A stretch of 64,000 bases of DNA, taken from the NCBI GenBank assembly GCA_030539335.1, contig JAUNSG010000001.1, positions 124,001 through 188,000 on the forward strand. The letters are read 5' to 3'. Shown piece by piece: positions 34,950 through 43,809 of this stretch. The stretch comes from Eubacteriales bacterium. Lineage in GTDB: Bacteria; Bacillota; Clostridia; Oscillospirales; Butyricicoccaceae. The position numbers and the translations under genes are program-made. Every line of letters starts with the position of its first letter. Position 1 is the first letter of the stretch. Under the pieces are notes generated by a model, which ran no database searches, had not been told where the DNA came from, and saw nothing but the letters and a program-made list of their open reading frames with translations.

Positions 34950-35840
34950 TTACAAATGTGGAAGCTGTTCGCGGTACGTTCTCAATGTTTCTTCGCTCCC
35001 TTGTGTGATAATCTGGTTGAGTGTCCGCAGCAGCGCATCCCGCTCCTCCGGCAGCACACCCTGAAGTTGAAAGGCATTGGACGCGCCCAGCGCCATAAAT
35101 TCGACCGGAATGGTCAATCCCTCCACCAGGGTATACAGCTCCCGGTATTTTTCCAACTCCTCTTCCTCCTGCCATGCGCCGCGCAAAATATCCTGGTACA
35201 GGTCGGAATTCCGATAAACCGTCAGCATGTTTGCACCAACACCGACCGGCTGCAGCTGATTGAGTACCTCAGCGGTCCGACGTGCACCTTCCTGCCCGCG
35301 TCCTGCACCGGAAATCCCGGTGAGATAAAACACCCGATACGAGATCCCCGCCTGCTCCAGCCGTTTTGCCTGCTCCAGGATATCCGCTGCTCCATAGCCC
35401 TTTCTCATAAACCGGAGCGCTTCCTCATCTCCGGTCTCCATTCCGATGGTCAATCCGTCATATCCCATCCGCCGAAGCTGTTCCAGCTCATCACCGGTTT
35501 TCAAGGCAATATCCGTTATCCGCGCAAAGCATCCGATGGTCTGCACCGCCGGCAGCTTCTGATGAATTTGCCCGGCAATCGCCAAAAGACGTTCGGGCTT
35601 GAGCACAAACGGATTTGCCCCGGTCAGGAAAACCCGTTTCCAGCCAAACAGTTTTCCCGCTGGTGCCGCCTCCTCGATGTCCGCTTCCACCTCTTCCATC
35701 GGCGACATCCGGAACGGGAATGGCAGATCGTGATACAGCGTGCAAAACTTGCAGTTGTGATGGGTACATCCCGCAGTCGCCTGCAGCAGCAGGGATTCCG
35801 CCTCATAGGGCGGGCGCCAGATTGTTCCTGTGTAGTGCAT
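34950..35840 (-). CDS. radical SAM protein, paralogue B
   Basis: The product is 296 residues from the ATG at 35840, which follows GAAGGAGGG; the frame is open for another 120 codons upstream without homology. LLLQATAGCTHHNCKFCTLY again gives C-x4-C-x2-C. The barrel segments VFLTGANPFVLKPE and GYDGLTIGMETGDEEAL parallel those of paralogue A throughout. The pair looks like a tandem duplication. The divergent HxlR gene is the likely regulator. Substrate unknown. Confidence 0.83.
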   Translation of the reverse strand: MHYTGTIWRPPYEAESLLLQATAGCTHHNCKFCTLYHDLPFPFRMSPMEEVEADIEEAAPAGKLFGWKRVFLTGANPFVLKPERLLAIAGQIHQKLPAVQTIGCFARITDIALKTGDELEQLRRMGYDGLTIGMETGDEEALRFMRKGYGAADILEQAKRLEQAGISYRVFYLTGISGAGRGQEGARRTAEVLNQLQPVGVGANMLTVYRNSDLYQDILRGAWQEEEELEKYRELYTLVEGLTIPVEFMALGASNAFQLQGVLPEERDALLRTLNQIITQGSEETLRTYREQLPHL

Positions 35841-35969
35841 GGACAATCCCTCCTTCTTTTTTTCGCATAGTATAACAGGAGTTTCCGTTCTGTAAAATAC
35901 GGTACTTTTTTGCAGTATCTTGCAAAGCCTGCAAAATGGTGTACAATATAACCAAAGGGAGTGATTGCA

Positions 35970-36317
35970 ATGCGAAAAAGCGAGGCGGCAGCCGCACGCT
36001 GTAAAACGATCTCCACCGTCCAGAAGCTGCTCGGCGGCAAGTATAAAATCGAGCTGCTCTATTACATCGGGTTTGAACAGATCTGCCGGTTTGGCGCCCT
36101 GCGCCGTCAGTTGGGCGAGATCTCCGAAAGCTCCCTGACCAAGCAGCTGCGTGAGCTGGAAGCCGACGGTTTTCTCTCCCGCAAGGATTTCGAGGAGAGT
36201 CCGCCGCATGTCGAATACCGTCTGACACCCCTGGGCGAGAGCTTCCTCCCTGTGTTATGTACCATGAAAGCCTGGGGGGAGGAAAACCTGTTGTCCGATT
36301 CCTCCCCTTCCTCGTAA
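35970..36317 (+). CDS. HxlR family winged-helix regulator
   Basis: The product is 115 residues from the ATG at 35970, with GGAGTG six bases upstream; a GTG at 35961 is an alternative. VQKLLGGKYKIELLYYIGF, GALRRQLGEISESSLTKQLRELEADG and HVEYRLTPLGESF are the three HxlR blocks (helix, recognition helix, wing). HxlR proteins sense electrophiles or redox state through a cysteine; a cysteine is present in the RFG-preceding QICRFGAL segment. It is divergent from the radical SAM pair. Confidence 0.87.
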   Translation: MRKSEAAAARCKTISTVQKLLGGKYKIELLYYIGFEQICRFGALRRQLGEISESSLTKQLRELEADGFLSRKDFEESPPHVEYRLTPLGESFLPVLCTMKAWGEENLLSDSSPSS

Positions 36318-36473
36318 TGCGTTTGCGTTTGAAAAAACAACAAGAAACAAAAAGAAAAATTTCCCCGGAATTAGTATAATAAGAATAGGAGAGTGGATCT
36401 CCCCGGTGTATCCCGTCGGGGAATTGGGATCGATATATCCCGAAAAAAATCGAAAAAATAGGAGTGACGCATT

Positions 36474-37307
36474 ATGCTAAAGCTGGGTTTTAACGAGGCA
36501 ACCTGCAAGGAAAATTCTTCCGTGGAACGCGATCTGGAACTGTGCGAAAAGTACGGTTACGACTACATCGAGCTGCGCCTGGATATGCTCAAGGAATATC
36601 TCAAGACGCACACCGTTGAGGATCTGAAGGCGTTTTTCGCCAAGAGCCACCTCAAGCCGTTTGCATTCAACTCGATCGAGGATATCAACTTCTGCACACC
36701 GGAACAGTGGCAGGAAGTGGTCGATCTGGTTACCTTTGGATGCAAGCTTTCCAAAGAAATCGGCAACAAATACCTGATTATCGTCCCGACTATGCGCGAC
36801 GATATGATCTTCAAGACCGAGCAGGAAGTCCTGGAGGACTCGGTCAAGGTCATCAACGAACTGGCAGATATCGCTGAGCAGTATGGGGTTGGCCTGTCCT
36901 TCGAGCCGATCGGTGACCGCCGCTGGTGCTGCAATTCGGTCCGTCAGGCATGGGAGATCATTCAGGCTGTAAACCGCGACAACGTTGGTCTGACGGTAGA
37001 CTGCATCAATGTTTACATGCATGACAAATGTGCCGATGTCGACTACATCCGCAAGATTCCGAAGGAAAAGCTGTTTGTCTATCACATCAATGACTGTGAG
37101 GATCTTCCGCTCCGTGTACTCGACCATTGCCACCGCATCATGCCGGGCAAGGGCTGCATTCCGATCGCCGAGGTCAGCAAAGCCGTTATGGATGTCGGTT
37201 ACGATGGACCGGCCTGCCTGGAGCTGTTCCGTCCGGAATACTGGGAGATGGATGCCGCAGACGTCATCAAGATGGGCGCCGAGTGCTGTGCTCCGTTCTT
37301 GAAGTAA
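36474..37307 (+). CDS. sugar phosphate isomerase/epimerase family protein
   Basis: The product is 277 residues, a xylose-isomerase-like TIM barrel (AP endonuclease 2 superfamily). YDYIELRLDML near residue 29, GLSFEPIGDRRWCCNSV near 140, GLTVDCINVY near 175 and YHINDCED near 205 place acidic and histidine metal ligands as in sugar or inosose epimerases and isomerases. The substrate is not evident and no sugar gene is adjacent. TAGGAGTGA precedes the start and TATAAT at about 36377 may be its -10. A strong terminator follows. Confidence 0.8.
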   Translation: MLKLGFNEATCKENSSVERDLELCEKYGYDYIELRLDMLKEYLKTHTVEDLKAFFAKSHLKPFAFNSIEDINFCTPEQWQEVVDLVTFGCKLSKEIGNKYLIIVPTMRDDMIFKTEQEVLEDSVKVINELADIAEQYGVGLSFEPIGDRRWCCNSVRQAWEIIQAVNRDNVGLTVDCINVYMHDKCADVDYIRKIPKEKLFVYHINDCEDLPLRVLDHCHRIMPGKGCIPIAEVSKAVMDVGYDGPACLELFRPEYWEMDAADVIKMGAECCAPFLK

Positions 37308-37332
37308 GAAAAAAGTTACATCGAAACAATGA

Positions 37333-37367
37333 AGTCCGGAATACCACGGTATTCCGGACTTTTTTCT
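37333..37367 (+). terminator. strong terminator
   Basis: AGTCCGGAATACC (37333-37345) pairs perfectly with GGTATTCCGGACT (37348-37360), then TTTTTT. Confidence 0.9.
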
Positions 37368-37385
37368 TCTTTCGGCTGGCGCTCC

Positions 37386-37414
37386 TTGACATCCTTTATG
37401 CAAGCGTGTATCAT
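37386..37414 (+). promoter_or_regulatory. promoter of hydE operon
   Basis: A consensus TTGACA (37386-37391) and TATCAT (37409-37414), 17 bases apart, end 40 bases before the hydE start. Confidence 0.8.
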
Positions 37415-37454
37415 AAATTCATACCTTTGCAGAGGGTAATTAGGAGGTCTGCAA

Positions 37455-38504
37455 ATGAATGAGTACAAACAACTGGTCACGACACTTCGGGAAACACAGG
37501 ACCTTCCGAGCGAAGCACTTCGTTCCCTGCTCGAAACCGATGCCGCCGATGCACTTTTGCGCGAGGCGGCGGAGGAAGTCCGCCGACAGTACTACGGCGA
37601 CGCGGTCTATCTGCGCGGTCTGATTGAGTTTACCAACTACTGCAAAAACGACTGCTATTACTGCGGTATCCGCCACGGCAACCGCGAGGCGACGCGGTAC
37701 CGCCTGAGCCAGGAGGAAATCCTCTCCTGCTGTCGGGAGGGCTATGCGCTCGGATTCCGCACCTTTGTCCTCCAGGGCGGTGAGGACCCCTATTATACCG
37801 ATGAGAAAATCTGCTCCATCGTGTCCGCCATCCGTACCGCGTATCCGGATTGCGCCATTACGCTTTCCATCGGCGAAAAGCCGCGCGCGAGCTATCAGGC
37901 GTACTTTGATGCCGGAGCCAACCGCTATCTCCTCCGTCACGAAACCGCGACGGAGGCACATTACCGCAAGCTGCATCCGGACAACATGAGCCTTTCCAAC
38001 CGCAAGCGCTGTCTGTTCGATCTCAAGGAGATTGGCTATCAGGTCGGCGCCGGGATCATGGTCGGTTCCCCCTATCAGACAACCGAACACCTTCTCGCAG
38101 ACCTGCGGTTTCTGCAGGAGCTTTCGCCGGATATGATCGGCATCGGGCCGTACCTGACCCACGCCGAAACTCCATTCTGCGATCAGCCCAATGGAAGCCT
38201 CGCCCTAACGCTGCGGCTGCTCTCCATCCTGCGTCTGATGTTCCCCTATGTCCTGCTTCCGGCAACGACAGCACTGGGTACCATCCATCCGCAGGGACGC
38301 GAGCTCGGCCTGCGTGCCGGCGCCAATGTTGTCATGCCAAACCTGTCCCCGGTGGGCGTGCGTGAGCTGTACCAGCTATATGAAAACAAAATCTGTACCG
38401 GAGAAGAGGCGGCACAGTGCCGCGGCTGTCTGGAACGGCGCGTATTGTCTGTCGGCTATCATGTTGTCACCGATATCGGAAACGTCAGGAGAGAAAAACC
38501 ATGA
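37455..38504 (+). CDS. hydE: [FeFe] hydrogenase maturase HydE
   Basis: The product is 349 residues, a radical SAM enzyme of the HydE/BioB group. FTNYCKNDCYYCG provides the C-x3-C-x2-C cluster (C63, C67, C70). VLQGGEDPYYTDEKI, RYLLRHETATEAHYRKLHPD and VGAGIMVGSPYQTTEHL are HydE blocks. HydE helps build the di-iron subcluster of [FeFe] hydrogenase in the cytoplasm. hydF and hydG are not in the window. The related PylB was considered, but the RHETA segment fits HydE. It overlaps the next gene by four bases (ATGA). Confidence 0.9.
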   Translation: MNEYKQLVTTLRETQDLPSEALRSLLETDAADALLREAAEEVRRQYYGDAVYLRGLIEFTNYCKNDCYYCGIRHGNREATRYRLSQEEILSCCREGYALGFRTFVLQGGEDPYYTDEKICSIVSAIRTAYPDCAITLSIGEKPRASYQAYFDAGANRYLLRHETATEAHYRKLHPDNMSLSNRKRCLFDLKEIGYQVGAGIMVGSPYQTTEHLLADLRFLQELSPDMIGIGPYLTHAETPFCDQPNGSLALTLRLLSILRLMFPYVLLPATTALGTIHPQGRELGLRAGANVVMPNLSPVGVRELYQLYENKICTGEEAAQCRGCLERRVLSVGYHVVTDIGNVRREKP

Positions 38505-39328
38505 TGAAATTTTCCCGCGATCAGCTCGACCGCTATGCCCGCCAATTCCTGCTGTCGGAACTCGGCGTAAAAGGGCAGCAGAAGCTGCTGGAATCCCGTG
38601 TACTCGTCATCGGTGCCGGTGCGCTCGGCTCCGCCGCTCTGCTCTATCTGGCCGCCGCCGGTGTTGGAACAATCGGCATCGCAGATGGGGATGACGTACA
38701 GCTCTCCAATCTGCATCGCCAGGTCATTCACCGTATTAGCTCCATCGGGATTTCTAAACTGGAGTCGGCCAAGCAGGCGATCCTCGAGCGGAACCCGGAC
38801 GTCAAGGTGATCCTGCATCCGATGTTCCTCACCGTTGACAACATTCTGCAAACCATTGCAGACTATGATTTTATTCTGGACTGCACCGACCGTTTTGAAG
38901 CAAAATTTCTCATCAACGATGCGTGTGTGCTGGCGAAAAAGCCCTATTCTCACGCGGGCATTGTCCGCTTTGCCGGACAGATCATGACCTATGTCCCCGG
39001 TCAGGGACCCTGCCTTCGCTGCCTGCTCGGCGGCGTGCCGAAGAACAGTGCAACCTGCGCAGAGGTCGGCGTGCTCGGTTCGGTCGTCGGCATCCTCGGC
39101 AGCATGCAGGCAACCGAAGCGATCAAATATCTGACCGGTATCGGCGAACTGCTGACCGGCCGTGTTGTCCATGTCGACGGCTTGTGTATGCGCTTCCGCA
39201 CACTGAACATGGCGGAGCACGCCGCAGACTGTGCGGTATGCGGCGACCATCCGACCATCACTTCGCTGGACGAAAACCGTGATGCGTATGTGATTTCCTG
39301 TTCGATTCCCCAAGGAGGTACAAAATAA
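38501..39328 (+). CDS. ThiF/MoeB/HesA family adenylyltransferase
   Basis: The product is 275 residues. VLVIGAGALGSAALLYLAAAG (33-53) is the nucleotide-binding loop, DCTDRFEAKFLINDAC the E1 motif, CLRCLL and CAVCG a zinc site, and NSATCAEVGVLG holds the MoeB-type cysteine. These enzymes adenylate the C-terminal glycine of a ubiquitin-like sulfur carrier (ThiS, MoaD) before sulfur transfer. Its translation is coupled to hydE by the ATGA overlap and a rhodanese gene follows at once. No ThiS or MoaD is adjacent. It could serve thiamine, molybdopterin or another sulfur product. Confidence 0.87.
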   Translation: MMKFSRDQLDRYARQFLLSELGVKGQQKLLESRVLVIGAGALGSAALLYLAAAGVGTIGIADGDDVQLSNLHRQVIHRISSIGISKLESAKQAILERNPDVKVILHPMFLTVDNILQTIADYDFILDCTDRFEAKFLINDACVLAKKPYSHAGIVRFAGQIMTYVPGQGPCLRCLLGGVPKNSATCAEVGVLGSVVGILGSMQATEAIKYLTGIGELLTGRVVHVDGLCMRFRTLNMAEHAADCAVCGDHPTITSLDENRDAYVISCSIPQGGTK

Positions 39329-39628
39329 ATGGATTCTTCCCGTTCGATTGCCATCTGTGAATACATGGAACATCGGTTTCCCAACGATGTCCTCGTGGAT
39401 ATCCGCGATCATACGACCCATTCCCTCGGCACGTTGCCCGGTGCGGTCAATGTCCCGTATGACAATCTCGGGGCACTGTATGACCTTCCGCAGGACAAAA
39501 AAATCTGCGTGTTCTGCCAGAAGGGCGAAACCAGCGGTGAAATCGTCGAGCTGCTGCTTGCGGCGGGCTACGATGCCTATGAATTGGCGGGAGGCTATCG
39601 CGCCTATCTGCTCGGTACTCTGGGATAA
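39329..39628 (+). CDS. rhodanese-like sulfurtransferase
   Basis: The product is 99 residues, a single rhodanese domain. VLVDIRDHTTHSLGTLPGAV (21-40) and ICVFCQKGETSGEIVELLLAAGY with active-site C63 are clear. It probably carries persulfide sulfur to the product of the ThiF-like gene, matching MoeB-rhodanese fusions in other organisms. The ATG directly follows the stop of that gene and the ribosome site (AAGGAGG) is inside it, so the three genes form one operon closed by a terminator. Confidence 0.87.
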   Translation: MDSSRSIAICEYMEHRFPNDVLVDIRDHTTHSLGTLPGAVNVPYDNLGALYDLPQDKKICVFCQKGETSGEIVELLLAAGYDAYELAGGYRAYLLGTLG

Positions 39629-39633
39629 CACAA

Positions 39634-39680
39634 AACGGCGTGCATCGGGAGAAAACCGACGCACGCCGTTCTATTTTTTT
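39634..39680 (+). terminator. terminator of hydE operon
   Basis: AACGGCGTGC (39634-39643) pairs with GCACGCCGTT (39661-39670), followed by a T run. Confidence 0.85.
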
Positions 39681-39689
39681 CTTTCCCAT

Positions 39690-40157
39690 TCAGGCAATCG
39701 GAACCAGGTTCTTTTGCATGATTTCATAGACGAGTACCGCGCCATTTTCCACCTGTAATCGCTCGTGTTTCATGGTTCTATACCCTCTTCTTTCATGTAA
39801 ATGGCTTGCCGGAAGCGAAGCATCCAAATAGACGGTATCGTAACGCCGTGCAATTTCCTCTTCCAACATCCGCATCAGATAACTGCCGTATCCCTTCCCC
39901 TGAAAATCCGGATCGACATAAACCCTTGTAATGTGATTGTCTTCATAGCTTCCCGTTCCAATCATCCGCTTATTCCTGATAAGAACGTGCACCGTCCCAC
40001 GATCAATATCCGTCACAATACTTTTTCTGCTGTGGAACCGACAAAAGAAATCCACAACCTCTGCGGGATAATATTTCGGGTAAATGGCTGTCATCGTATC
40101 CTGAACCAGCCGGTAAATTTCTTCCGCATCCTCTTTGGTTGCCTTGCGATATTCCAA
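39690..40157 (-). CDS. GNAT family N-acetyltransferase
   Basis: The product is 155 residues if translation starts at TTG 40157, where GGAGGTGA is placed correctly. An ATG at 40181 in the same frame lacks a site. Residues start LEYRKATKEDAEEIYRLVQ. VYVDPDFQGKGYGSYLMRMLEEE is the acetyl-CoA-binding motif A and LDASLPASHLHERRGY motif B. The acetyl acceptor is unknown. It lies 43 bases after the nuclease gene on the same strand, so both may be one transcript. Confidence 0.83.
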   Translation of the reverse strand: MEYRKATKEDAEEIYRLVQDTMTAIYPKYYPAEVVDFFCRFHSRKSIVTDIDRGTVHVLIRNKRMIGTGSYEDNHITRVYVDPDFQGKGYGSYLMRMLEEEIARRYDTVYLDASLPASHLHERRGYRTMKHERLQVENGAVLVYEIMQKNLVPIA

Positions 40158-40200
40158 CGGTATCACCTCCCATTTTTTCATTCGAGATGTTCTTCTGCAT

Positions 40201-41094
40201 TTATGGCTTGCACTGGCCACACGGCTCATACCCCTGCGCGATCAGCGTCTCCCGCGTACCGGTATACTCCTCGCGGTTCTTCTCGCTCATCTGCTTGACG
40301 CTGCTGCAATCCGGTTGATGGAACTTTTTGTTGTTGGTATTCAGGACGTAAGTCTGCTGTGTACCATCCGCCTCTGCTGCGGCTTCCGTTCCTTGCTCAT
40401 GGCTGCTGCCGTCTGCATAGTCGATCTCCACCCCCGGCTGGACATTATAACAGTACACATTAAAACAGACGCCGTCCCCTTCGTCTTCGACCGATTGTGC
40501 TTCCATCTGGACGCCGCGCGCCACCAGTTCATCGCCCTCAAAAATCGGCGTGACCCGATACAAAACATGGTTGTCCGTCTCCTTGACATAATCGGCGACT
40601 AGGTTTTCAAATGGGAGCATCCCTTCCACGTTCAGATAGCGTGTGCCGGTAATCAAATTCTCACGGTTCGCATTTTCGGCCGTGAGCTGATATCCGATCA
40701 GGTGGCAGCGGTTGTACAGGCTTTTTCCTTCGACGAAATCATAACGCGCCTGCTGCCAGCCGGAGGGTTTGACCTCGCTGATCGAGCCGCGCTTTTCCGT
40801 CGGCATCGTCTCCGTACACACATTGGCAAAGGCAGCACCGCAGCGCTCCAACGAATCCAGATCGGAATATGTCTCAAATGCCTCGGTTGTGAAATCCGAT
40901 TCCGAAAAGTCCGGCTGGTTGTCCGCCAGCACGATATAGGGATCGCCGGCATATGCCGGGATATCCGAAAGTGACGCAGCTTCCACGGTCGGATTCGCTC
41001 CGCCGATCATCTCCGCCGAACAGCCGGACAGCCCCAGCAGCAGGACGAGCAGCAGCCCGAAGCCGGCCAGGCGATTTCGTATTCTATTGCTCAT
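40201..41094 (-). CDS. DNA/RNA non-specific endonuclease lipoprotein
   Basis: The product is 297 residues. A signal peptide with lipobox LSGC (C25) predicts a membrane-anchored extracellular lipoprotein. YNRCHLIGYQLTAENANREN with LITGTRYLN is the beta-beta-alpha-metal nuclease core of the EndA/SPD1 group. The C-terminal about 50 residues (FHQPDCSSVKQM to EPCGQCKP) form a cysteine-rich module like that attached to other Firmicute nucleases and sites in competence proteins. It likely degrades extracellular DNA for nutrients or uptake. Confidence 0.87.
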   Translation of the reverse strand: MSNRIRNRLAGFGLLLVLLLGLSGCSAEMIGGANPTVEAASLSDIPAYAGDPYIVLADNQPDFSESDFTTEAFETYSDLDSLERCGAAFANVCTETMPTEKRGSISEVKPSGWQQARYDFVEGKSLYNRCHLIGYQLTAENANRENLITGTRYLNVEGMLPFENLVADYVKETDNHVLYRVTPIFEGDELVARGVQMEAQSVEDEGDGVCFNVYCYNVQPGVEIDYADGSSHEQGTEAAAEADGTQQTYVLNTNNKKFHQPDCSSVKQMSEKNREEYTGTRETLIAQGYEPCGQCKP

Positions 41095-41171
41095 TGGTGC
41101 ATCCTTCTTTCGTGTTTTCTCTTGCTATCATACCGCGAAAGCGGAAAAATGTAAATATCACGAACAAATGT

Positions 41172-41200
41172 TTGACTGCATTTTTTCTTTCTGTTATACT
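41172..41200 (+). promoter_or_regulatory. promoter of AlkD-like gene
   Basis: TTGACT (41172-41177) and TATACT (41195-41200) are 17 bases apart, 32 bases before the start at 41233. Confidence 0.75.
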
Positions 41201-41232
41201 AAAAGCAGATTTTCATCCGAGGAGGGATGTTC

Positions 41233-41913
41233 ATGACATCGATTCAGCAGGAGCTGTTTGCGCTGCAGGACACCGGCTACCGCGATTTTCACGCGCGGCT
41301 GATCCCCACAGTCCCCAAAGAATCCATCATCGGCGTGCGCACCCCGGCACTTCGCAAGCTGGCAAAAGCATTCGCCAAAACGCCGGAGGCAGAAGCCTTT
41401 CTACTTGATCTGCCGCATACTTACTATGAGGAAAACAATCTACATGCCTTTCTCTTGGAAACGCGCCGCGACTATGCGCAGTTGATCGAGGAGCTGAATC
41501 GCTTCCTCCCCTATGTTGACAACTGGGCGACCTGCGATATGATGTCGCCCAAACTGTTCAAAAAGCATTTGCCGGAATTATATCAGCAGATTCCACTCTG
41601 GCTGCAGTCGCAGGATGTCTACACGGTCCGCTTTGCCATCGGAATGCTGATGCAGCACTATCTGGATGAAGCGTTTCTGCCGGAATATCCCGCTGTTGTC
41701 GCCGCTGTGCAGTCCGAGGAATACTACATCAACATGATGATCGCGTGGTATTTCGCCACGGCCCTCGCCAAGCAGTACGACGCGGTGCTCCCCTATCTGC
41801 TGCAGCACCGCCTCAGTCCATGGGTACACAACAAGACCATCCAAAAAGCGGTCGAGAGCAACCGAATCCCAAAGGAAACCAAACAATATCTGCGGACGTT
41901 AAAGAGAAAATAA
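41233..41913 (+). CDS. DNA alkylation repair (AlkD-like) HEAT protein
   Basis: The product is 226 residues from the ATG at 41233, because GAGGAGG is too close to an ATG two codons earlier. It is all helical, with VDNWATCDMMSPKLFK and YINMMIAWYFATALAKQYD matching the AlkD-like HEAT-repeat glycosylase family, which removes alkylated bases without base flipping. NWATCD is the conserved aspartate segment. It is a single-gene unit with a clear promoter and terminator. Some members have no proven repair activity. Confidence 0.85.
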   Translation: MTSIQQELFALQDTGYRDFHARLIPTVPKESIIGVRTPALRKLAKAFAKTPEAEAFLLDLPHTYYEENNLHAFLLETRRDYAQLIEELNRFLPYVDNWATCDMMSPKLFKKHLPELYQQIPLWLQSQDVYTVRFAIGMLMQHYLDEAFLPEYPAVVAAVQSEEYYINMMIAWYFATALAKQYDAVLPYLLQHRLSPWVHNKTIQKAVESNRIPKETKQYLRTLKRK

Positions 41914-41922
41914 TATGCAAAA

Positions 41923-41959
41923 ACCGCCTCAGGCGCAAGCCCAAGGCGGTCCTTCTTTT
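41923..41959. terminator. terminator, AlkD-like and Na/Pi genes
   Basis: ACCGCCT (41923-41929) pairs with AGGCGGT (41944-41950), with an inner GGC/GCC pair and T-rich tail. It lies between convergent genes. Confidence 0.75.
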
Positions 41960-41975
41960 GGAAAAATACGTTTAC

Positions 41976-43610
41976 TTACGACGGATGGTCGGTCAATGCA
42001 CACGCAACGTTGATCGCATGGGCGGAACAGCGCTCCATGCCGGTGAGCATGTCGGTATAGATGATGCCGCCGGTCGGATCACAGTTCATCGTGGTCAAAC
42101 GCTCAATATGGTTATTGGTCAGTTCAACCTGCATCTCATCGACGATATTGCAGAGGCGCTCCGCCTCCGGAACACGGTCAAACTGCTCCGTCTCGAAGAT
42201 CTCCAGACATAGGCGGACGGATTCCTGCATGATATCCGCAAAGCGCCGCAGATCGGACATGCCATCGTCCGAGATCTTCGCGATCTGCTGTCCCAACTGG
42301 GAGGCATACAGGGCGAATTCCTTCGCATGATCCGAAATACGTTCGAGGTCGGAGACAACCAGCGTCAGCATGGAAATCCGCTTGATATCGCGTGTCGTCA
42401 TATTGTGGGAACGATAGACGACCAAGCCCTCTGTAATGGCACGGTTGAGATAATCCACCGTGTCCTCCAGCTCCAGAACCTCATTGACCTTCTTCTCATC
42501 CAGTTCAAAGAAACATTCCATGGAAAGACGAAGCGCCTTGGTGGAGTACTCTCCCATGCGGCAGATCTCGCGCTTTGCATCCGAAAGCAATACTGCCGGC
42601 GGAATGGTGGAAACACGGATGTTGTCCATATAAACCAGCTTGCGGTCCGCAGTTGCACCGATCTCTTCCTGTGTAACCGGGATAATACGCTCAGCCAGTG
42701 CAATAATCTTGCTCGCAAACGGAAGCTCGATCAACACCGCAATGATCGCAAAGATCGTATGCGTATTTGCGATCTGACGGCCGATGTCATTGGGTGACAG
42801 ATGCTGAATCCCATCCAGAATCTGTGGGAATATGTGGATGAGAATCATCAGGATAATTGCACGGAAAATGTTGAACATCAAGTTCAAGATAGCCGTCCGC
42901 TTGCCCTTACGGTTCGCGGTCAGCGATGCGAGAAGGTTCGGTGTTACCGAGCCGACCGCGGCACCCATAATTAAGTAAACAGCGATATGATACTCCAGAA
43001 TGCCCTGCATGGCAAATGCCTGGAAGATGACAATCGAAGAAGAAGAGCTCTGCACCAGCGCGGTGAACGCCAAGCCAAACAACAGCGCCAAAATCGGGTT
43101 GGACAGCGTGGATAGGAATCCAATAAATGTCGGCGTATTGGACAGAGGCGTAATCGCACTCTTCATAATGGCGATGCCCTCAAACAGCATACCAAAACCG
43201 AGGATGACCATACCGATATACCGTACAAGGTTCTTTTTCAAAAAAAGGTACATGACTGCACCGACAAACAAAATCAGTGGTGCAAACTGGCTCAGGTTAA
43301 ATGCGGTTAACTGCGCCGTAATTGTGGTACCGATATTAGCACCCATGATAATGCCGATTGCCTGCGCAAGAGACATCAATCCGGAATTGACGAAACCGAT
43401 TACCATTACGTCGGTTGCAGAGGAACTCTGAATCAAAATCGTAACAGCAATACCTACCAGTACTGCTACAAAACGATTCGTTGTAGCATGTTCCAAAATG
43501 GTGCGAAGATTATCGCCCGCCGCGTTCTTAAGGCCGGTGGACATGATCGTCATACCGTATAGGAACAAGCCTACACCGCCCAATAGTGCGAACAAGTCAA
43601 AAACTGTCAT
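41976..43610 (-). CDS. Na/Pi cotransporter family protein with PhoU-like domain
   Basis: The product is 544 residues. The N-terminal about 310 residues hold two inverted repeats of membrane helices with QSSSATDVMVIGFVNSG and VQSSSSSIVIF, the QSSS motifs of the NptA/PNaS family. Residues about 330-540 are a soluble PhoU-like helical bundle (two heptad-rich repeats). It imports or exports phosphate with sodium, the PhoU-like part probably regulating activity. AGGAGG precedes the start. It is a one-gene unit. Confidence 0.9.
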   Translation of the reverse strand: MTVFDLFALLGGVGLFLYGMTIMSTGLKNAAGDNLRTILEHATTNRFVAVLVGIAVTILIQSSSATDVMVIGFVNSGLMSLAQAIGIIMGANIGTTITAQLTAFNLSQFAPLILFVGAVMYLFLKKNLVRYIGMVILGFGMLFEGIAIMKSAITPLSNTPTFIGFLSTLSNPILALLFGLAFTALVQSSSSSIVIFQAFAMQGILEYHIAVYLIMGAAVGSVTPNLLASLTANRKGKRTAILNLMFNIFRAIILMILIHIFPQILDGIQHLSPNDIGRQIANTHTIFAIIAVLIELPFASKIIALAERIIPVTQEEIGATADRKLVYMDNIRVSTIPPAVLLSDAKREICRMGEYSTKALRLSMECFFELDEKKVNEVLELEDTVDYLNRAITEGLVVYRSHNMTTRDIKRISMLTLVVSDLERISDHAKEFALYASQLGQQIAKISDDGMSDLRRFADIMQESVRLCLEIFETEQFDRVPEAERLCNIVDEMQVELTNNHIERLTTMNCDPTGGIIYTDMLTGMERCSAHAINVACALTDHPS

Positions 43611-43737
43611 TTTTTGACCTCCTAATGTTGATTAACTTCCCCGATCCCTTTTATTATACCGCCTTGTTTCGTAAGAGTACAGCTTTTTTCGATTTTTTAT
43701 AAAAAAATTTTCCGAAACATTTCCGTCATCTATACAA

Positions 43738-43766
43738 TTGCGTTCTTCCTGCAATCTTGCTATACT
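43738..43766 (+). promoter_or_regulatory. promoter of AAA_28 gene
   Basis: TTGCGT (43738-43743) and TATACT (43761-43766) are 17 bases apart, 43 bases before the start codon. Confidence 0.6.
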
Positions 43767-43809
43767 AAAAGGTAAATCCCACTTCCACAGCGAATGGAGG
43801 TAACACGGC

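Noticed and set aside
37455-38504. PylB (methylornithine synthase) instead of HydE
   Set aside because: The RHETA, EDPYY and MVGSPYQT blocks fit HydE better, and no pyl gene is nearby.
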